From assembly GCA_945907335.1 (NCBI GenBank), contig CAMDSU010000079.1, forward strand, positions 1 to 7,817: a stretch of 7,817 nt of DNA, written 5' to 3'. Origin of the DNA: Bordetella parapertussis. GTDB lineage: Bacteria > Pseudomonadota > Gammaproteobacteria > Burkholderiales > Burkholderiaceae_C. Positions 5,840 to 7,817 of this stretch are shown one piece after another. Each line of letters opens with the position of its first letter. Positions within the stretch are counted from its first letter, which is position 1. The position numbers and the translations under genes were made by a program. The notes beneath the pieces were generated by a model, which was not told the origin of the DNA, did no database searches, and saw nothing but the letters and a program-made list of their open reading frames with translations.

Positions 5840-6271
5840 TCAATGGTCGACCTCAATCACCACATTGCCTATGGTTTGACCCGCCTCGACAGTCTGGTGC
5901 GCTTCAGCAGTTTGCTGCAGCGAAAAGGTCGCCCCAATGGTGTGCTTGAGTTGTTTGTTTGCAAGCATCCTGTTCAAAATTTGTACACACGGTTCGCGCT
6001 GTTGAACCGGCAGGTCATAGACCAAGAAAAAACTCATGCTGATAGAGTTAAAGAGCAAGGGCCTGAACATCACAGGCACTTCGGATGGAAGATTGGACCC
6101 ATAACAAATCAAGTGGCCGTGGGGGCGCAAAATTCCTTGAGCCACCCATGAAATGGTGGTTGAAAAATCCATGTCAATGATGGTGTCAACGCCTTTTCCG
6201 TGTGTCAGGTCTTTGACTTGCGCCACGACATCGTCGGTTTTGTAAAACAAACAGTTATCCGCCCCAGCCAG
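5840..6271 (-). pseudogene. C-terminal relic of a zinc-type alcohol dehydrogenase / NADPH:quinone oxidoreductase
   Basis: The frame carries about the last 144 residues of a medium-chain dehydrogenase/reductase of the quinone oxidoreductase branch (full proteins are about 320-340 aa): LAGADNCLFYKTDDVVAQV, then GKGVDTIIDMDFS, LRPHGHLICYGSN, FRPLLFNSISMSFFLVYDL and a C-terminal GNVVIEVDH. There is no internal stop or frameshift, but the N-terminal catalytic domain and the nucleotide-binding GxGxxG are missing. Upstream on the minus strand the similarity ends near 6271 and a TAG stands at 6319-6317; no ATG or ribosome site replaces the lost start. It is therefore a truncated, almost surely non-functional remnant. 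The break lies next to the start of the zinc-ribbon gene on the other strand. Its base composition is nearer the flanking blocks than the AT-rich genes. Confidence 0.8.
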
Positions 6272-6272
6272 T

Positions 6273-6479
6273 ATGTCAAGAGATGAATCAACAAAAATTG
6301 CCAGCGATGGACTTCGCTACAAATCAAAAGAGTCTGGCTCCCCTTTTGGCGGCTCAGGTTCAATGGGCACCATGAGTTGCTATAAGTGTGGATTGCATAA
6401 ACCGCGTTCATTGGGCTCATTCCGAAAGCTAGCTGGACAAAATATGTTTTGCTGCAGCGATTGCAATCACCCCAAATGA
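6273..6479 (+). CDS. Zinc-ribbon mini-protein
   Basis: 68 aa from the ATG at 6273. The C-terminal part is a compact treble-clef or zinc-ribbon-like unit, MSCYKCGLHKPRSLGSF...FCCSDC, with C36-x2-C39 and C61-x2-C64 (C60 adjacent) as ligands, separated by a basic loop (HKPRS, FRKL). The N-terminal 33 residues are polar and then Gly/Ser-rich (SGSPFGGSGSMG), probably disordered. Similar 'CYxCGxxKPR' mini-proteins occur in Burkholderiales by my recollection. None of the starts has a good ribosome site: ATG at 6273, 6363 and 6372 are all possible, and the later ones keep the whole zinc unit. The first start lies at the point where the quinone oxidoreductase relic breaks off. The stop overlaps the next start (ATGA). 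Function unknown; RNA or protein binding is plausible for such a fold. Confidence 0.6.
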   Translation: MSRDESTKIASDGLRYKSKESGSPFGGSGSMGTMSCYKCGLHKPRSLGSFRKLAGQNMFCCSDCNHPK

Positions 6480-6652
6480 CTTACACCAGTAAATTTCTTG
6501 CACCGAGATTTTTCACCGTCCTTATGTTGATAGTGCTCTGTATGAGTTCTGCATTTAGCCAAAGAATGTATGGCAGCAGTGGTCGTCAAATTGGTAGAGC
6601 AGAAGGTTTGCGACGAATGCAACTCATCATTTACTTTTATTTCTTTAAGTAG
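6476..6652 (+). CDS. Hydrophobic exported or membrane mini-protein overlapping the zinc-ribbon gene
   Basis: 58 aa starting at the ATG within the ATGA overlap at 6476-6479, typical of translational coupling; an ATG at 6449 in the same frame would lie inside the zinc-ribbon gene. Residues 12-29 (FFTVLMLIVLCMSSAFSQ) are a signal peptide or membrane helix preceded by K6 and R11. The following part is basic (RMYGSSGRQIGRAEGLRRM, 30-48), and the protein ends in a second hydrophobic, aromatic run (QLIIYFYFFK, 49-58). I do not recognise the family. Coupling to the zinc-ribbon gene suggests they act together, but a chance overlap of a spurious frame is not excluded. Confidence 0.5.
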   Translation: MTYTSKFLAPRFFTVLMLIVLCMSSAFSQRMYGSSGRQIGRAEGLRRMQLIIYFYFFK

Positions 6653-6771
6653 CCGAAATACTTTTGCCAATCTAAGCAGAAAAATCAATTCATGGTGTTC
6701 CTATATGACTGACCAAAGGATCATACGTTTTAGAGTTTAGATGGGCATCACTGACCGATACATGCCATAAA

Positions 6772-6815
6772 AGTTGCCCGCCCCGACTTTGTAATCCCAA
6801 GCCAAAGTTCTGGGC
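6772..6815 (-). repeat. Diverged direct repeat, copy B (partner at 2144-2187)
   Basis: Same-orientation partner of copy A. On the minus strand the frame around it is open from about 6862 to the stop at 6692-6690 and reads DAQNFGLGLQSRGGQLLWH, but it has no ATG and no ribosome site. In the next minus-strand frame a 26-codon ORF starts with ATG at 6817 and also spans the repeat. Most likely a relic of a small gene like 2065-2436 or a short dispersed repeat. Confidence 0.5.
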
Positions 6816-6839
6816 ATCAGGTAACACTGTTTTTAGTTT

Positions 6840-6883
6840 AGTAGCTAGGGTAAAGCCTAGTTACTGGGGCAGTACATACCCTA
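6840..6883 (+). promoter_or_regulatory. Two mutually exclusive hairpins in the coxM leader region
   Basis: AGTAGCTAGG (6840-6849) pairs with CCTAGTTACT (6856-6865) in a 10-bp stem with one G-U and a 6-base loop. Alternatively TAGGGTA (6846-6852) pairs with TACCCTA (6877-6883), using the same bases. Competing stems are the hallmark of switches and attenuators, but no terminator follows and the transcription start is unknown, so a role is unproven. Confidence 0.35.
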
Positions 6884-6972
6884 AGAGTAAAAAATCTAAA
6901 AGTCTAAATAAGTCATATAGTTTTAAAAAGTAATATTTCATAAGACAAATCGACAAAAAATTCAAATACCTT

Positions 6973-7052
6973 AAAAGTTTCTCCTATGCGCAAGGTAGCG
7001 TTCTACACCATACTAGATGACTGTTTTTCAAACAGAACCATAGGAGACTTTT
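6973..7052 (+). promoter_or_regulatory. Long stem sequestering the coxM Shine-Dalgarno sequence
   Basis: AAAAGT (6973-6978) pairs with ACTTTT (7047-7052), and CTCCTATG (6981-6988) pairs with CATAGGAG (7039-7046), a 14-bp perfect stem with only TT (6979-6980) bulged. The 3' arm contains the whole AGGAG ribosome site (7042-7046, seven bases before the ATG at 7054). Inside the 50-base loop are CGC-AAGGTA-GCG (6989-7000) and CTGTTT-TTC-AAACAG (7021-7035), giving a three-way-junction outline. This is the form expected of a translational riboswitch, thermometer or protein/sRNA-controlled leader. It matches no riboswitch class I know. Confidence 0.6.
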
Positions 7053-7053
7053 G

Positions 7054-7817
7054 ATGATTCCACCGCGTTTTGAATACCACGCGCCCAAAACCGTCGGTGA
7101 GGCAGTTGCCTTGCTCGGCCAATGGGGCTCCGAGGCCAAGTTGCTGGCTGGCGGCCACAGTTTGCTTCCCATGATGAAGCTTCGTTTTGCTCAGCCCGAA
7201 CATTTGATCGACATTAACCGCATCCCCGAACTCAGGGGCATCCGCGAAGAGGGTGGCACGATCGTGATCGGCGCTATGACGGTTGAAAACGAGTTGATCA
7301 GCTCGCCCATTTTGCAAGCCAAAGTGCCGTTGTTATGCGAAGCTGCCAAGCTGATTGCAGACCCACAGGTGCGCAACCGCGGCACCATCGGCGGCGACAT
7401 TGCTCACGGCGACCCAGGCAACGATCACCCTGCGCTGTCCCTGGTCATCGAAGCCTCGTTTGTGATCGAAGGCCCGAAGGGTCGCCGCACCGTGGCCGCC
7501 GATGGCTTTTTTCTGGGCACCTACATGACCCAGCTCGAAGAAAACGAGGTCATGTGCGAAATCCGAGTACCCGCTTTTGCGCACGGCACAGGCTACGCCT
7601 ACGAAAAACTCAAACGCAAAACCGGCGACTGGGCAACCGCCGGTTGCGCCGTGGTCATTCGCAAAAACGGCGACCAAGTCAGCCATGTGCGTATTGGCCT
7701 GACCAATGTCGCCCCCACTGCACTGCGCGCTGAAAAAGCCGAAGCGGCTTTGCTGAACAAGCCTTTCAACGCGGCCAACGTCCAAGCCGCTGCGGCTGCA
7801 GCCATATCCATTTGTAA
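7054..7817 (+). CDS. coxM: Aerobic carbon monoxide dehydrogenase, FAD-binding medium subunit CoxM (5' part)
   Basis: Medium subunit of the Mo-Cu CO dehydrogenase (CoxMSL), which oxidises CO to CO2 at the cytoplasmic side of the inner membrane; CoxM carries FAD and passes electrons to the respiratory chain. The frame is open to the window end: 254 codons of the roughly 288 usual. FAD motifs AGGHS (32-36) and TIGGD (111-115) are at the same positions as in Oligotropha carboxidovorans CoxM, and the surrounding text (HSLLPMMKLRFAQPEHLIDI, DIAHGDPGNDHPALS, KLKRKTGDWATAGCAVV) is nearly that of form I CoxM as I recall it, rather than of form II or xanthine dehydrogenase relatives. The start has an AGGAG site with ideal spacing, buried in a 14-bp RNA stem. 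coxS and coxL should follow downstream. No coxB or coxC lies upstream. Confidence 0.95.
   Translation, partial: MIPPRFEYHAPKTVGEAVALLGQWGSEAKLLAGGHSLLPMMKLRFAQPEHLIDINRIPELRGIREEGGTIVIGAMTVENELISSPILQAKVPLLCEAAKLIADPQVRNRGTIGGDIAHGDPGNDHPALSLVIEASFVIEGPKGRRTVAADGFFLGTYMTQLEENEVMCEIRVPAFAHGTGYAYEKLKRKTGDWATAGCAVVIRKNGDQVSHVRIGLTNVAPTALRAEKAEAALLNKPFNAANVQAAAAAAISIC

Larger units (their letters stand above)
6653..7053. other. Gene-free leader region of coxM with relic repeat and RNA-like structures
   Basis: No supported gene lies in these ~400 bases. From left to right it holds repeat copy B (6772-6815), overlapping alternative hairpins (6840-6883), a very AT-rich stretch (about 6888-6972) that probably includes the coxM promoter, although no convincing -35/-10 pair could be picked, and the long stem that covers the coxM ribosome site (6973-7052). 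Confidence 0.55.

Noticed and set aside
5843..6151. Plus-strand frame of 102 codons
   Set aside because: Antisense of the quinone oxidoreductase relic, whose minus-strand translation is clearly a dehydrogenase domain.
6944..6958. GACAA-ATC-GACAA upstream of coxM as a site for the B12-type regulator
   Set aside because: Direct, not inverted, short and in AT-rich DNA; not close enough to the 3728-3754 palindrome to claim.
7333..7785. Long minus-strand frames near the right end
   Set aside because: Shadows of coxM caused by its GC-rich codons; the plus frame is unmistakable.
1..7817. CRISPR array, tRNA, rRNA or insertion-sequence transposase
   Set aside because: No regularly spaced repeats, no cloverleaf or conserved rRNA stretch, and no transposase-like translation seen on either strand.

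Overview
The window looks like a betaproteobacterial chromosome, most likely Burkholderiales and Comamonadaceae-like. This is an inference from protein style: a Liv-type ABC transporter, a form I CO dehydrogenase gene very close to the Oligotropha CoxM I recall, and several small secreted proteins typical of that group. Two GC-rich blocks with dense, overlapping genes frame an AT-richer stretch of about 5 kb made of short genes, relics and inverted repeats.

Left block (1-2012, + strand): the 3' end of a branched-chain-amino-acid-type ABC permease gene (livM-like), then the two ATPase genes livG and livF. The three genes overlap by 4 and 8 bases and form the end of one operon. Right block (7054 to the window end, + strand): the first 254 codons of coxM, the FAD subunit of aerobic carbon monoxide dehydrogenase. 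The coxS and coxL genes are expected just outside the window.

Middle (about 2013-7053): a minus-strand gene for a small protein with two similar helical segments (2065-2436); a roughly 600-base gene-free stretch with large inverted repeats and two minus-strand terminator-like hairpins; a minus-strand pair encoding a 60-aa unknown protein and a winged-helix regulator (3627-3035); a divergent MerR/cobalamin-binding regulator of the CarH/LitR photoreceptor type (3792-4691), with a perfect 12-bp inverted repeat between it and that pair; two convergent genes for small exported proteins (4896-5330 and 5375-5671); a C-terminal relic of a quinone oxidoreductase gene (5840-6271, minus); a zinc-ribbon mini-protein whose stop codon overlaps the start of a hydrophobic exported mini-protein (6273-6652); and a 400-base coxM leader rich in potential RNA structure.

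The observations most worth following are three. First, a 14-bp stem in the coxM leader pairs with the entire Shine-Dalgarno sequence and stops one base before the ATG, which suggests RNA-level control of CO dehydrogenase. Second, the B12-type regulator keeps all residues expected for adenosylcobalamin light sensing and has an operator-like palindrome in its divergent promoter. Third, the AT-rich segment has signs of recombination: a gene cut at 6271 and a short repeat shared by its two ends. No tRNA, rRNA, CRISPR array or recognisable transposase was seen.
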